DNA of 58,476 nt from Paracoccus sp. (in: a-proteobacteria) (GTDB taxonomy: Bacteria > Pseudomonadota > Alphaproteobacteria > Rhodobacterales > Rhodobacteraceae): contig NZ_JAUVVF010000018.1 in the NCBI RefSeq assembly GCF_030604785.1, forward strand, positions 1 to 58,476. Reading direction: 5' to 3'. Under the pieces are notes generated by a model. That model was not told where the DNA came from and made no database searches. It saw only the letters and a list, made by a program, of their open reading frames with translations. The translations under genes and the position numbers were made by a program. Position 1 is the first letter of the stretch. Every line of letters starts with the position of its first letter. Shown here piece by piece: positions 1 through 9,032 of this stretch.

Positions 1-1205
1 CCATCGGGGAAGGCCTGCTCACCGTCTTGTCAGAGATCGAGGCGGGCGATTTCCCCTTCCGCACCGATCTGGAAGACATCCACATGAACGTGGAGGCCCG
101 CCTGAAAGAGATCATCGGCGAACCTGCGGGCCGGCTGCATACGGGCCGGTCGAGGAACGATCAGGTGGCGACGGATTTCCGCCTGTGGGTGCGCGATCAA
201 TGCGATGCCGCCATCCAGGGGCTGGGCGCGCTGATCCGCGCCGCCCTGTCGCAGGCCGAGGCCGGGGCCGATTGGGTCATGCCGGGCTTCACGCATCTGC
301 AGACCGCGCAGCCTGTGACCTGGGGCCATCACATGATGGCCTATGTCGAGATGTTCGGCCGCGATCTGTCGCGGTTTGAGGACGCCCGCAAACGGATGAA
401 CGAATCGCCTCTGGGCGCGGCGGCGCTGGCCGGGACGGGCTATCCGATCGACCGCGAGATGACCGCGCGCGAGCTGGGCTTCGACCGGCCGATGGCGAAC
501 AGCCTCGATGCGGTCAGCGATCGGGACTTCGCGCTGGAATTCCTGTCGGTAGCCAGCATCTGCGCCGTCCATCTGTCGCGGCTGGCCGAAGAGCTGGTGA
601 TCTGGTCGTCGGCGCAGTTCCGGTTCGTCTCGATGTCGGACAAGTGGTCCACCGGCTCGTCCATCATGCCGCAAAAGCGCAATCCCGACGCGGCCGAGCT
701 GATCCGGGCCAAGATCGGGCGCATCCTGGGGGCGACGGTGGCGCTGTTCACCGTGATGAAGGGCCTGCCGCTAGCCTATTCCAAGGACATGCAGGAGGAC
801 AAGGAACAGGCCTTCGACGCCGCCGACAGCCTGATGCTGGCGCTGGCGGCGATGGCCGGGATGCTCTCCGACCTGACCGCCAACCGCGAGAAGCTGGAGG
901 CGGCGGCGTCCAGCGGCTTTTCCACCGCGACCGATCTGGCCGATTGGCTGGTACGCGAACTGGGCCTGCCCTTCCGCGACGCCCATCACGTCACCGGCAG
1001 CCTTGTCGCGCTGGCCGAGGGGCGCGGCGTCGATCTGCCTGACCTGACGCTGGACGAAATGCAATCGGTCCATGCGGGCATCACGCAGGACGTGTTTTCC
1101 GTGCTGGGCGTGCACAATTCGGTCGCGTCGCGGCAAAGCTATGGCGGCACGGCGCCCGATCAGGTCCGCGCCCAGATCACCCGCTGGAAGGAGAAACTGG
1201 CATGA
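1..1205 (+). CDS. argH: Argininosuccinate lyase, 5' partial
   Basis: Final step of arginine synthesis: cleaves argininosuccinate to arginine and fumarate in the cytoplasm. The reading frame is already open at the window edge (first complete codon at position 3), so about 60 N-terminal residues of the usual ~460 are missing; 400 residues are visible. A TTG at 27 lies inside the frame and is not the real start. Family motifs are intact: TGRSRNDQ near 140-165, and the fumarase/lyase signature [11 protein letters not shown] near 655-690 with the catalytic serine loop. The stop overlaps the start of the next gene (ATGA), so it is probably translationally coupled to the small lipoprotein and lysA. 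Confidence 0.97.
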   Translation, partial: IGEGLLTVLSEIEAGDFPFRTDLEDIHMNVEARLKEIIGEPAGRLHTGRSRNDQVATDFRLWVRDQCDAAIQGLGALIRAALSQAEAGADWVMPGFTHLQTAQPVTWGHHMMAYVEMFGRDLSRFEDARKRMNESPLGAAALAGTGYPIDREMTARELGFDRPMANSLDAVSDRDFALEFLSVASICAVHLSRLAEELVIWSSAQFRFVSMSDKWSTGSSIMPQKRNPDAAELIRAKIGRILGATVALFTVMKGLPLAYSKDMQEDKEQAFDAADSLMLALAAMAGMLSDLTANREKLEAAASSGFSTATDLADWLVRELGLPFRDAHHVTGSLVALAEGRGVDLPDLTLDEMQSVHAGITQDVFSVLGVHNSVASRQSYGGTAPDQVRAQITRWKEKLA

Positions 1206-1360
1206 AGACCCCGACCCTTGCCCTGATCGCGGCGCTGTTCGCGCTGACCGCCTGCGGCGTCGATGGTCCCCCGCAGCGGCCGCCGGAAAAGCCGCTGCAG
1301 CAGCAGATCGGCGTCAGCATCGGCGGTGATGCGCGGGTCGGCGTCTCGGCGCGGCTCTGA
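1202..1360 (+). CDS. Small LptM-like lipoprotein
   Basis: A 52-residue protein that starts with a lipoprotein signal peptide: Lys2, a hydrophobic stretch, then the lipobox LTAC with Cys18 as lipidation site. The residues after the cysteine ([10 protein letters not shown]) resemble the short CGxxGPL-type motif of LptM/YifL proteins, which help LptD mature in the outer membrane and are encoded next to lysA or dapF in many proteobacteria. The C-terminal half is short and low in hydrophobicity. It overlaps argH by 4 bases (ATGA) and lysA by one base (TGATG), so it lies inside an argH-lysA operon. The lipoprotein nature is read from sequence; the LptM role is inferred from motif and position. Confidence 0.8.
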   Translation: MKTPTLALIAALFALTACGVDGPPQRPPEKPLQQQIGVSIGGDARVGVSARL

Positions 1361-2625
1361 TGGATCACTTCAACTATCGCCAGGGTGAGCTGTTCGCCGA
1401 GGATGTGGCCCTGTCCTGCATCGCGCGGCAGGTCGGCAGCCCGGTCTACATCTACTCGGCCGCGACGCTGCGCCGGCATTTCGGTCTGTTCCGGCAGGCG
1501 CTGGACTGGACCGATCACCTGGTCTGCTTCGCGGTCAAGTCGAACAGCAATCTCGCCGTGCTCAAGCTGATGGGCGACATGGGGGCGGGGATGGATGTGG
1601 TCTCGGGCGGGGAATATGCCCGCGCCCGGGCGGCGGGCGTGCCGGGCGACCGGATCGTCTTTTCCGGCGTCGGCAAGACCCTGGCCGAGATGCGCATGGC
1701 CATCGAAGGCGGCATCCGCCAGTTCAACATCGAGAGCGAACCCGAGATGCAGGCCCTGTCGGCGCTGGCCGACAGCATGGGCGCGACGGTGCCCGTGGCG
1801 ATCCGGGTGAACCCGGACGTGGATGCCAAGACCCACGAGAAGATCGCCACCGGCAAGGCCGAGAACAAGTTCGGCATCCCCATCTCTCGCGCGCGCGAGG
1901 TCTATGCCGAGGCCGCAGCCCTGCCGGGGCTGCGTGTGGTCGGGGTGGATGTGCATATCGGCAGCCAGCTGACCGATCTGGCGCCCTTTCGCGCGGCCTA
2001 TGCCAAGGTCGCGGAACTGACGCAGGCGCTGCGCGCCGAAGGCCACGACATCACCCGCCTTGATCTGGGCGGCGGGCTTGGCATCCCCTATCGCCGCGAC
2101 AATAACGCGCCGCCGCTGCCCATCGAATACGGCGCCGTAATCCGCGAGACCGTGGGCCATCTGGGCTGCGAGATCGAGATCGAGCCGGGCCGCAACATCG
2201 TCGGCAATGCGGGCGTGCTGCTGAGCCAGGTGATCTACGTCAAGCGTGGCGAGGATCGCGATTTCCTGATCGTTGACGCGGCGATGAACGACCTGCTGCG
2301 CCCGGCCATGTATGGCGCCCATCACGACATCGTCCCGGTCGTCGAGGCGGCGCCGGGCGCCCCCGTCCAGCCCTATGACGTTGTCGGCCCCGTCTGCGAA
2401 TCGGGCGACACGTTCCAGAAGGGCGCCGAACTGCCGGCCATGGCGGCGGGCGACCTGATCGCCTTCCGCTCGGCGGGGGCTTACGGCGCGGTGATGGCAT
2501 CGGAGTACAATTCGCGGCCTCTGGTGCCGGAAGTGCTGGTCGAGGGCGATCACTTCGCCGTCATCAGGGCGCGTCCGACATATGAGGAGATGCTGAGCCG
2601 GGATAGCATCCCGGCATGGCTTTGA
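1360..2625 (+). CDS. lysA: Diaminopimelate decarboxylase
   Basis: Last step of lysine synthesis: PLP-dependent decarboxylation of meso-diaminopimelate. The protein has 421 residues, the normal length. The N-terminal alanine-racemase-like barrel carries the PLP lysine at Lys60 (CFAVKSNSN), followed by HIGSQ, the phosphate-binding GGGLGIPY region and EPGR. The C-terminal beta domain carries GPVCESGDTF, which supplies the catalytic cysteine of the partner subunit. The start ATG overlaps the stop of the upstream lipoprotein gene, and the 3' end overlaps the next gene by 10 bases. Confidence 0.97.
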   Translation: MDHFNYRQGELFAEDVALSCIARQVGSPVYIYSAATLRRHFGLFRQALDWTDHLVCFAVKSNSNLAVLKLMGDMGAGMDVVSGGEYARARAAGVPGDRIVFSGVGKTLAEMRMAIEGGIRQFNIESEPEMQALSALADSMGATVPVAIRVNPDVDAKTHEKIATGKAENKFGIPISRAREVYAEAAALPGLRVVGVDVHIGSQLTDLAPFRAAYAKVAELTQALRAEGHDITRLDLGGGLGIPYRRDNNAPPLPIEYGAVIRETVGHLGCEIEIEPGRNIVGNAGVLLSQVIYVKRGEDRDFLIVDAAMNDLLRPAMYGAHHDIVPVVEAAPGAPVQPYDVVGPVCESGDTFQKGAELPAMAAGDLIAFRSAGAYGAVMASEYNSRPLVPEVLVEGDHFAVIRARPTYEEMLSRDSIPAWL

Positions 2626-5201
2626 CGCGGCATCACGATGCGGAAGAAGCGCCGGGGGCCGATGGTCTCCGGTCGGCGCCCGAAGATGCGCGGGCCGATG
2701 ACCTGATCGCGGACGGGCGCGGCCCGGTCGCGCGCGCGCTGCGGCTGACGCGGTGGGGCATGGTCTGGGAACGGGCCGCGCGGGCCTTCTGGCCGCTGGC
2801 GGCGCTGGTGGCCGTCGGGTTCTCGATCCTCTGGCTGGGTCTGGCCGAACCGCTTGGCCCCGCCCTGCCCTGGGCGGCGGGCCTGTGGCTGGCGGCCGTG
2901 ATCGTGACGGCGATCCGGGGCGGGCTGCGCTTTGTGCCGGTGCGGGATGCCGATGCGCTGGCCCGGCTGGACCGGACGCTGCCGGGGCGGCCCCTGTCGG
3001 CCCTGTCCGACCGCGCGGCGATCGGCGGCGAGGGTGCCTTGTGGCGCGCGCATCTGGCGCAGATGCGGGCGGCCGCGCTTCAGGCGCGCCCGGTGCCGCC
3101 CGACGCCCAGCTTGCGCGGCGCGACCCCTATGCGCTGCGGCTGGCCGCGATGCTGGCCTTGGTCATGGCGCTGATCTTCGGCGGCGCGGGCCGGATGGGA
3201 CAGGGCCTGTCGGCCATCGCCGCCACGATGAACCCCGCCGCTGCGCCGCAGGTCGCCACCGGCCCCTCATGGGAGGGCTGGGCCGAGCCGCCCGCCTATA
3301 CCCGCCGCCCGACGCTTTACCTGAATGCCCTGCCCGAGGGCGAGGATCTGGTGCTGCCCAAGGGCTCGGTCCTGACCTTCCGTCTCTATGGCGGCGCGCA
3401 GGAGGTGGCGCAGGATATCGGCCCCTCGCTGTCGGACGACCCGCTGGCCCCGAGGATCCGCGCCGAGGAAAGCGGCAGCGTCGAACTGGCCGGGCGCCAC
3501 TTCGGGATCGAGGTCCTGCCGGACCAGCCTCCGGTGATCCGCGCGGGCGCCGCCCCCATGCGCCGGGCCGATGGCCGGATGATCCAGGATTTCAGCGCCG
3601 AGGATGACCACGGCGTCATCGCGGCCGATGCCGTGATCGCGCTGGATCTGGCCGCTGTTGACCGCCGCTTCGGCCTGGCCGCCGAGCCCGAGCCGCGCGA
3701 GGATATCGAACTGGCCCTGCCTCTGCCGCGCGGGGATCGCCGTCAGGTCGCGGGCCAGCTGGTCGAGGATCTGGCCCGCCACCCCTGGGCGAACCTGCCG
3801 GTGACGCTGACCCTGCGCGCCGAGGACGGGATCGAACAGGTGGCCCATGCGCCCGCCGCGCGGCTGGACCTGCCGGGGCGGCGCTTCTTCAACCCGCTCG
3901 CCGCCGCGCTGATCGAGATGCGGCGCGATCTGCTTTGGTCGCGCGAGAACGCTCGCCGCAGCGCCGAGATCCTGCGCGCCGTGACATGGCGGCCCGAAGG
4001 CTTTGTCGAGGACGCGCTTTATACCGAACTCCGCTCTGCCGTGACCCTGCTGGAACGTGGCCCGCTTGCCCCCGAGGCGCGCGACCGCATGGCCGAGGCC
4101 CTGTGGCAGGCCGCGCTGGAGCTTGAGGATGGCGGTCTGGCCGATGCGCTGGCGCGGATGCGCGAGGCGCAGCAGAAGCTGTCCGAGGCGATCCGCAACG
4201 GCGCCAGTCCCGACGAGATCCAGCGACTGATGGACGAGCTGCGCGAGGCGACCGAGGCCTATACCCAGATGCTGGCCGAGCAGAGCCAGCGTCAGGACCG
4301 CAGCGACAGCCCCGATCGCGGCCAGCAGGGCCAGCAGATCACCGGCGACCAGATCCAGCAGATGATGGACGAGATCCAGCGCCTGATGAACGAGGGCCGC
4401 ATGGCCGAGGCCGCCGCCCTTCTGGAACAGTTCAACCGCATGATGGAGAACCTTCAGGTCCAGCAGGGCGAGGGCGGCGAAGGCAGCGGTCAGGGCAGTG
4501 GCGAGGGCAATCAGTCGATGAACCGCCTGGCCGACACGCTGCGCGAGCAGCAGCGCCTGTCCGACGACGCCTTCCGCGAGATGCAGCGCCAGTTCGGGCA
4601 GGGTTTCGGGCAGGATCAGGACGGCGATCAGGCCGAGGGAACCTCGCCCGGTGAACTGGCCGAACGCCAGCGCGAATTGCGCGAGGAACTGGGCCGCCAG
4701 CAGGGCCTGATGCCCGGCCAGGGCTCGGAGGCGGGCGACCGCGCGCGGCGGCAGCTGGACGAGGCGGGCCGCGCGATGGAGGATGCCGAGGACGCGCTGC
4801 GTCAGGGCGATACGGGCGAGGCGCTGCAACGGCAGGCCGATGCGATCCAGTCCATGCGCGAGGGCATGCGCGCGCTTGGCGACATGCTGGCGGGCGACCA
4901 GCCCCCGGCGCAGCAGGGCGAGGGCCAGGACCGGGCCGAGGCGCAGGACGGCCAGCAGCCCGGCCAAGGCCAACCGGGCGCGCAGGGGGCGCCTGTGGAT
5001 GGCCGGCCGCAGCTTGACCCTCTGGGACGCCCGCGCCCCGGCAGCGGCAACGTCATCACCGGAGGAGACCCCTTGGCCGAGGGGCTGGACCCGGCTCGGC
5101 GCGCGCGCGATCTGCTGGACGAGATCCGCCGCCGCAGCGGCGAGATCGCCCGCCCGCGCGACGAACGCGATTATCTGGGGCGCCTGCTGGAGCGGTTCTG
5201 A
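2616..5201 (+). CDS. TIGR02302/DUF4175 family membrane protein
   Basis: A large (861 aa) protein of a family known almost only from alphaproteobacteria and of unknown function. Two membrane segments lie near residues 57-100 (a WPLAALVAVGF-type helix and a following AAVIVTAI helix) and a third near 175-195. A middle periplasmic-type domain with beta character follows (about 200-430). From about 500 to 800 the protein is low complexity, very rich in Gln, Glu, Gly and Met, predicted helical, with repeated EM-QR heptad-like units such as QQMMDEIQRLMNEGRMAEA. The C-terminal tail is basic. It overlaps lysA by 10 bases, so it is probably part of that operon. No enzymatic motif is visible. Confidence 0.85.
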   Translation: MALTRHHDAEEAPGADGLRSAPEDARADDLIADGRGPVARALRLTRWGMVWERAARAFWPLAALVAVGFSILWLGLAEPLGPALPWAAGLWLAAVIVTAIRGGLRFVPVRDADALARLDRTLPGRPLSALSDRAAIGGEGALWRAHLAQMRAAALQARPVPPDAQLARRDPYALRLAAMLALVMALIFGGAGRMGQGLSAIAATMNPAAAPQVATGPSWEGWAEPPAYTRRPTLYLNALPEGEDLVLPKGSVLTFRLYGGAQEVAQDIGPSLSDDPLAPRIRAEESGSVELAGRHFGIEVLPDQPPVIRAGAAPMRRADGRMIQDFSAEDDHGVIAADAVIALDLAAVDRRFGLAAEPEPREDIELALPLPRGDRRQVAGQLVEDLARHPWANLPVTLTLRAEDGIEQVAHAPAARLDLPGRRFFNPLAAALIEMRRDLLWSRENARRSAEILRAVTWRPEGFVEDALYTELRSAVTLLERGPLAPEARDRMAEALWQAALELEDGGLADALARMREAQQKLSEAIRNGASPDEIQRLMDELREATEAYTQMLAEQSQRQDRSDSPDRGQQGQQITGDQIQQMMDEIQRLMNEGRMAEAAALLEQFNRMMENLQVQQGEGGEGSGQGSGEGNQSMNRLADTLREQQRLSDDAFREMQRQFGQGFGQDQDGDQAEGTSPGELAERQRELREELGRQQGLMPGQGSEAGDRARRQLDEAGRAMEDAEDALRQGDTGEALQRQADAIQSMREGMRALGDMLAGDQPPAQQGEGQDRAEAQDGQQPGQGQPGAQGAPVDGRPQLDPLGRPRPGSGNVITGGDPLAEGLDPARRARDLLDEIRRRSGEIARPRDERDYLGRLLERF

Positions 5202-5211
5202 GGCCCGCGCC

Positions 5212-5991
5212 TTAGCCCGTCAGATCGCGCGCCTGATCCTGAAGCCATAGCCGGCCCCGGTCGACCTCTTGGCGCAGCTCCATCAGCCGTTCGCCAAAGG
5301 GGTTGTCGCTGGCCGCCAGTCCGGGCGCCAGCAGATACAGCGCCACGCAAGAGGCGGCCACCATCAGCGACAGGCCGAACCCCGCCCGATAGGCACCGCT
5401 GCGCCCCTGTTTGCGGGGGGCGGGCGGGGCGTCGTGGCGGATGACCTGCGGGGAGGGCCGCGCGGTCTCGGCCGAGGCGGGCTCTGCGGGCGGCACGGCC
5501 AGCGGCCGGGTGATCAGGCGCGGTGACTCGGCCCGCTGCGGCTGCGGATCGGCGCGCCTTGCGGGCCGGTCCACAGGGGCCGAACCCTCGGGCGTGGGGC
5601 CTGTCGGGGCGGGCGGGCGCTGGTCGGCATCGGTGACGGTCGTGGCGGGCCAGTCGGCCTCGTCCTCGGGCAGGACGGTCCGGATCGCGGGCAGCGTCTC
5701 TGCACCGTCACCCTCGCGCAGGCGGCGCTCGTGCTCGACCTCCTGCCGCAGGATGTCCAGCACATCGGCGGGCAGGCGGCTGCTGGGCGGAGGCAAGGCG
5801 GGGCCGGGCGCCGGATCGGCGGCGGCGAAATCGCCCAGATCCAGCCGCGCGGGCGCGGCATCGGCGCGGCGGGCCATCCAGACATGGCCGCAGGCGCTGC
5901 ACTCGACCTCGCGGCCCGAGGCGGGGATGGCATCGGGCGGTAGCCGGTATTCGGCCTCGCAGCCGGGACAGATCAACCTCATTTCAGACAT
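5212..5991 (-). CDS. MJ0042-type zinc-ribbon membrane protein
   Basis: A 259-residue protein with an N-terminal zinc ribbon: paired cysteines Cys8/Cys11 (ICPGC) and Cys31/Cys34 (CSAC), typical of the MJ0042 zinc-finger family. The middle is long, proline/alanine/arginine-rich and apparently disordered. One membrane helix lies near residues 205-228, followed by a short tail with charged residues. Related alphaproteobacterial proteins are usually single genes divergent from ftsE, as here (114 bp apart). The first ATG is chosen because GAGGG sits 5 bases upstream. The function is unknown; zinc binding is inferred from the four cysteines. Confidence 0.85.
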   Translation of the reverse strand: MSEMRLICPGCEAEYRLPPDAIPASGREVECSACGHVWMARRADAAPARLDLGDFAAADPAPGPALPPPSSRLPADVLDILRQEVEHERRLREGDGAETLPAIRTVLPEDEADWPATTVTDADQRPPAPTGPTPEGSAPVDRPARRADPQPQRAESPRLITRPLAVPPAEPASAETARPSPQVIRHDAPPAPRKQGRSGAYRAGFGLSLMVAASCVALYLLAPGLAASDNPFGERLMELRQEVDRGRLWLQDQARDLTG

Positions 5992-6105
5992 GCCGACCCT
6001 CGTAATCGCCTTGCGGCTGTTTTATCAAGCCGGGAACCGGGTTGCAAAGCGGCAGGTCGGGACAGGCCGCGACAGAACGGCTTTTGGCAGCGAACGAGGT
6101 AGCAT

Positions 6106-6780
6106 GTGATCGAGATGCGGGATGTCGGCTTCGGTTATCACGGAGAGGCCGATCTGTTGTCGGGCATGACGCTGACATTGCAGCCGGGCATGTTCCATTT
6201 CCTGACCGGGCCGTCGGGATCGGGCAAGACCACGCTGCTGCGGCTGTGCTATGCCGACCTGCTGCCGCGGTCCGGGCAGATGACCGCCTTCGGGCAGGAC
6301 ATGCAGGCGCTGGACCGCGACGGGATCGCCCTGCTGCGCCGCAGGGTCGGGGTCGTCCATCAGGACCCGCAATTCCTGGACCACCTGCCCCTGGCGGAGA
6401 ATGTGGCCCTGCCCATGACCGTCGCGGGCGAGCCGGTCGACATGGACGCGCTGCGCGACCTCTTGGGCTGGGTGCAGCTGTCGCAGCATGCCCGCGCGTT
6501 GCCGCCATCCCTGTCGGGCGGCGAAAGGCAGCGGGCCGCGCTGGCGCGGGCGGTGATCCTGTCGCCCGATCTGGTGCTGGCTGACGAGCCGACCGGCAAT
6601 CTGGACTGGGAGATGTCGATGCGGCTGATGCAGCTGCTGATCGAGCTGAACAAATCGGGCAAGACCGTGCTTGTCGCCACCCATGACCTGAACCTGATCC
6701 GGGCGGCAAAGGCGCAGGTCTCGGCGCGGGTGCTGCGCATCTCGGGCGGCAAGCTGCATCTGGCGGGGGCGGATCTATGA
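6106..6780 (+). CDS. ftsE: Cell division ATP-binding protein FtsE
   Basis: ATPase of the FtsEX complex, which couples the divisome to peptidoglycan hydrolase activation. It is 224 residues with a full ABC set: Walker A GPSGSGKTT at 35-43, signature LSGGERQR near 136-143 and Walker B LVLADEPTGNLD near 155-166. The start is a GTG (ATG at 6104 is followed directly by a stop). A GAGG stretch about 7 bases upstream supports GTG. The stop overlaps the ftsX start (ATGA), the usual ftsE-ftsX coupling. Confidence 0.95.
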   Translation: MIEMRDVGFGYHGEADLLSGMTLTLQPGMFHFLTGPSGSGKTTLLRLCYADLLPRSGQMTAFGQDMQALDRDGIALLRRRVGVVHQDPQFLDHLPLAENVALPMTVAGEPVDMDALRDLLGWVQLSQHARALPPSLSGGERQRAALARAVILSPDLVLADEPTGNLDWEMSMRLMQLLIELNKSGKTVLVATHDLNLIRAAKAQVSARVLRISGGKLHLAGADL

Positions 6781-7706
6781 AAGGCAGGCGCGTCGTGGCG
6801 CCCCGACTGAAGGGGCTGGTCCAGGGGCTGCTCGGCGGCGAGGGCGGCAAGGGTGACCGGATCGTGCCGCCCACCGGGTTCACCGCGCAGCTGACGCTGT
6901 TCTCGGCGGGGGCGATGGCCTTTCTGGCGGTCTTTGCGCTGGCGCTGGCGCTGGCGACGGGGCGGCTGGCGGAACGCTGGTCGTCGGAACTGGCGGGTTC
7001 GGTCACGGTGCGGATCAGCGCACCCGCCGCGCAGCTTGATGCGCGCGTGCAGTCGGTGCTGACCATCCTGCAGACCACGCCGGGCGCGGGTCAGGCCCGC
7101 CGCCTGCCGCAGGACGAGGTCGCGGCGCTTCTGGAACCGTGGTTCGGTCCCGACATGCCGGTCGATGCGCTGCCGGTGCCGGCGCTGATCGACCTGCCGG
7201 TCTCGGGGCGGGATTTCGACCCCGAGGGCCTGGCCCTGCGCCTTGAGGCCGAGGCGCCGGGCGCGGTGCTGGACGATCACAGCGCATGGCGGCGTCCTCT
7301 GGTCTCGGCCGCGCAGAGACTGCGCGTGCTGGGCGTGGTGTCGCTCTTGCTGATCGGCGCGGCCTCGGCGGCGATGATCACGCTGGCGGCCAAGGCTGCC
7401 CTGGCGGCGAACGGGCAGGTCATCCGCGTGCTGCGCCTGATCGGGGCGCGCGACATCACCATCGCCACGGCCTTCGTGCGCCGCTTCACCCGCCGTGCGG
7501 CGGTGGGCGCCAGCGTCGGCACGCTGGCCGGGATGGCGGCGGTCGCCATGCTGCCCAATACCAGCGCGGCGGGCGGCTTCCTGACGGGTCTGGGCTTTCA
7601 GGGCTGGGGCTGGCTGCTGCCACTGCTGATCCCGGTCGTCGCGGCCGGGGTCGGCTTCGTCGCGACCCGTTGGGCCGCGCTCAAGATGCTGGAGGCGGTG
7701 CGATGA
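6777..7706 (+). CDS. ftsX: Cell division protein FtsX
   Basis: Membrane partner of FtsE (309 aa). The topology fits the FtsX family: a cytoplasmic N-terminus, a first helix near residues 42-63, an extracytoplasmic domain of about 110 residues that would contact a hydrolase or adaptor, then three helices near 182-206, 228-250 and 272-300, the last region rich in Gly/Val. The start overlaps ftsE by 4 bases and the stop overlaps the plsC start by 4 bases, so the three genes form one transcription unit. No truncation or oddity is visible. Confidence 0.93.
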   Translation: MKGRRVVAPRLKGLVQGLLGGEGGKGDRIVPPTGFTAQLTLFSAGAMAFLAVFALALALATGRLAERWSSELAGSVTVRISAPAAQLDARVQSVLTILQTTPGAGQARRLPQDEVAALLEPWFGPDMPVDALPVPALIDLPVSGRDFDPEGLALRLEAEAPGAVLDDHSAWRRPLVSAAQRLRVLGVVSLLLIGAASAAMITLAAKAALAANGQVIRVLRLIGARDITIATAFVRRFTRRAAVGASVGTLAGMAAVAMLPNTSAAGGFLTGLGFQGWGWLLPLLIPVVAAGVGFVATRWAALKMLEAVR

Positions 7707-8500
7707 AGCGCCACGAGAACCCTCGTCCGGGTCGGCTGACGGTCTGGCAATATGCGCAGAACGTCCTCTATTACCTGCATATCGCGCTGGCGACGCTGGT
7801 GATCGGGCTCTTCGGCATCGTGCTGGTTCTGGCGCAGGGTCGGGTCGGTGCGAACAGGGTTGCGACCTTCTGGATCGGCTACATGATCCGGGCCGCGCGC
7901 CTGCATCTGGGCCTGACCTGCGAGATCCGCGGCACGCCTCCGACCGAAGATTGCATCGTCGCGGCCAAGCACCAGTGCTTCTGGGACATCCTTGTCATCG
8001 CCCATGCCGTGCCGCGCCGCGCCTTCATCATGAAGCGCGAAGTGATGCGCGTGCCGATCATGGGCTGGTATGCGTGGAAGGTGGGCTGCATCCCCATCGA
8101 CCGCTCGCGCGGGCGCGACGCGATGGCGGCGATTTCGACCACGATCAACCAGCGGATCGCGGGCGACGGGCTGGGGCAGCTGATCATCTACCCCGAAGGC
8201 ACGCGCACCCTGCCGGGCCAGCGGCGTCCCTACAAGCACGGCGTCGCCACGATCCGCGCCGCGACCGGGCTGCCGGTCGTGCCGGTCGCGGTCAATACCG
8301 GCATGTTCTGGCCGCGCAAGGGCTGGGGCATCCGCCCGGGCCGCGCCGTGATCGAGTTCCTGCCCGCGATCGGCCCCGACCTGCCCCAAGAGGCGCTGAT
8401 GACCCGGCTCGAGGCTGATATCGAGACGCGCTCGGACCTTCTGATGGCCGAGGCAGGGTTGATCCTGCCCCGGCCGGACGCCGATCAGCGCAGCTCGTAA
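7703..8500 (+). CDS. plsC: 1-acyl-sn-glycerol-3-phosphate acyltransferase
   Basis: Acylates lysophosphatidate to phosphatidate in phospholipid synthesis at the inner membrane. The protein is 265 residues. A membrane helix lies near 27-47. The acyltransferase block I HX4D motif is His90/Asp95 (KHQCFWD), block III YPEGTR is at 163-168, and the block IV-like VPVAVNTG follows near 190. The start ATG at 7703 is inside the ftsX stop (ATGA); the frame stays open further upstream inside ftsX, but that part is only a shadow of ftsX. The 3' end runs 16 bases into the convergent small gene. PlsC is more likely than PlsY, which has a different fold. Confidence 0.93.
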   Translation: MKRHENPRPGRLTVWQYAQNVLYYLHIALATLVIGLFGIVLVLAQGRVGANRVATFWIGYMIRAARLHLGLTCEIRGTPPTEDCIVAAKHQCFWDILVIAHAVPRRAFIMKREVMRVPIMGWYAWKVGCIPIDRSRGRDAMAAISTTINQRIAGDGLGQLIIYPEGTRTLPGQRRPYKHGVATIRAATGLPVVPVAVNTGMFWPRKGWGIRPGRAVIEFLPAIGPDLPQEALMTRLEADIETRSDLLMAEAGLILPRPDADQRSS

Positions 8501-8715
8501 TAGCGCGGCACCGTCGGCGGCTCGGGCGGCAGGCCGATGTCGCGCCGCATATGCGGGCTGAGGTGATAGGGGTCGGGCGGCCTGGGCCGCCGCCGTCTTG
8601 GCAGCAGCAGCGCCCGGATCATCGCCCATAGGACCGCCATCCGTCCATGGCGGGCGATCAGGCGGTGAAGGGCAGGGTTCAGGCGCGAAGCCTGCGGATG
8701 CAGTTCGGCGATCAT
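8485..8715 (-). CDS. Small basic protein, DUF1127-like tail
   Basis: A 76-residue, arginine-rich protein. The N-terminal half has a short helix (MAVLWAMIRALL), followed by RRRRPRPPD and a C-terminal LSPHMRRDIGLPPE that resembles the LRRDIGL ending of DUF1127 proteins, which are abundant small regulators/RNA-associated proteins in Rhodobacteraceae. A strong Shine-Dalgarno (GAGGAGA, about 6 bases upstream) supports the ATG at 8715. It overlaps the end of plsC convergently by 16 bases. Family assignment is tentative because only the tail matches. Confidence 0.6.
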   Translation of the reverse strand: MIAELHPQASRLNPALHRLIARHGRMAVLWAMIRALLLPRRRRPRPPDPYHLSPHMRRDIGLPPEPPTVPRYYELR

Positions 8716-8886
8716 CGTCGTCTCCTCGGCCCGGCCAAGGCAGGGCCATGTCTGGAATGTGGTCGGAAAGGCGCCATGCCGGACAGCCGCGCGAAAGCGC
8801 CGCTTGCATGCGGATATCAGATCATGGCGCGGTGGGTGTGCCCGCAGTTCCGGCCCGAAGCGGGCGCAGAGGGCGTATCGAAGACC

Positions 8887-8958
8887 TCAGGCGCGGTTGC
8901 GCGAGGGGCCTTGTCGGTTGGCCTTGCGGGACGGGCGGGTTGCTTGGTGATGGATCAT
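8887..8958 (-). CDS. Possible 23-aa basic micro-ORF
   Basis: Minus-strand frame of 23 codons beginning MIHHQATRPSRK, strongly basic. It is notable only for an excellent Shine-Dalgarno (AGGAGGGG) about 6 bases before the ATG. Its start overlaps the stop of the preceding 25-codon frame (ATGA). It lies upstream of, and on the same strand as, the DUF1127-like gene, so it could be a leader peptide for that gene. No homology is recognised; a chance frame is quite possible. Confidence 0.3.
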   Translation of the reverse strand: MIHHQATRPSRKANRQGPSRNRA

Positions 8959-9032
8959 CTGCGCCCCTCCTGTCTTGCAAATTGCGGGCAGGGGCACGCT
9001 GCCACCGTTCTGCAGATCCTGCAATTGGACAT
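8955..9032 (-). CDS. Possible 25-aa cysteine-rich micro-ORF
   Basis: Minus-strand frame of 25 codons beginning MSNCRICRTVAACPCP, with four cysteines (CxxC and CPC). The ATG falls immediately after the U-tract of the accA terminator and has no clear ribosome-binding site, which argues against it. Its stop overlaps the start of the 23-codon frame. Listed because cysteine-rich upstream peptides can act as metal- or redox-sensing leaders; evidence here is weak. Confidence 0.2.
   Translation of the reverse strand: MSNCRICRTVAACPCPQFARQEGRR

Noticed and set aside
4300..4700. Possible tandem repeat in the TIGR02302 gene
   Set aside because: The CAG/GAG-rich run encodes low-complexity Gln/Glu helix but shows no exact DNA repeat unit.
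7286..7702. Long in-frame extension upstream of plsC
   Set aside because: It is a GC-driven shadow of ftsX; the family N-terminus and ATGA overlap fit the start at 7703.
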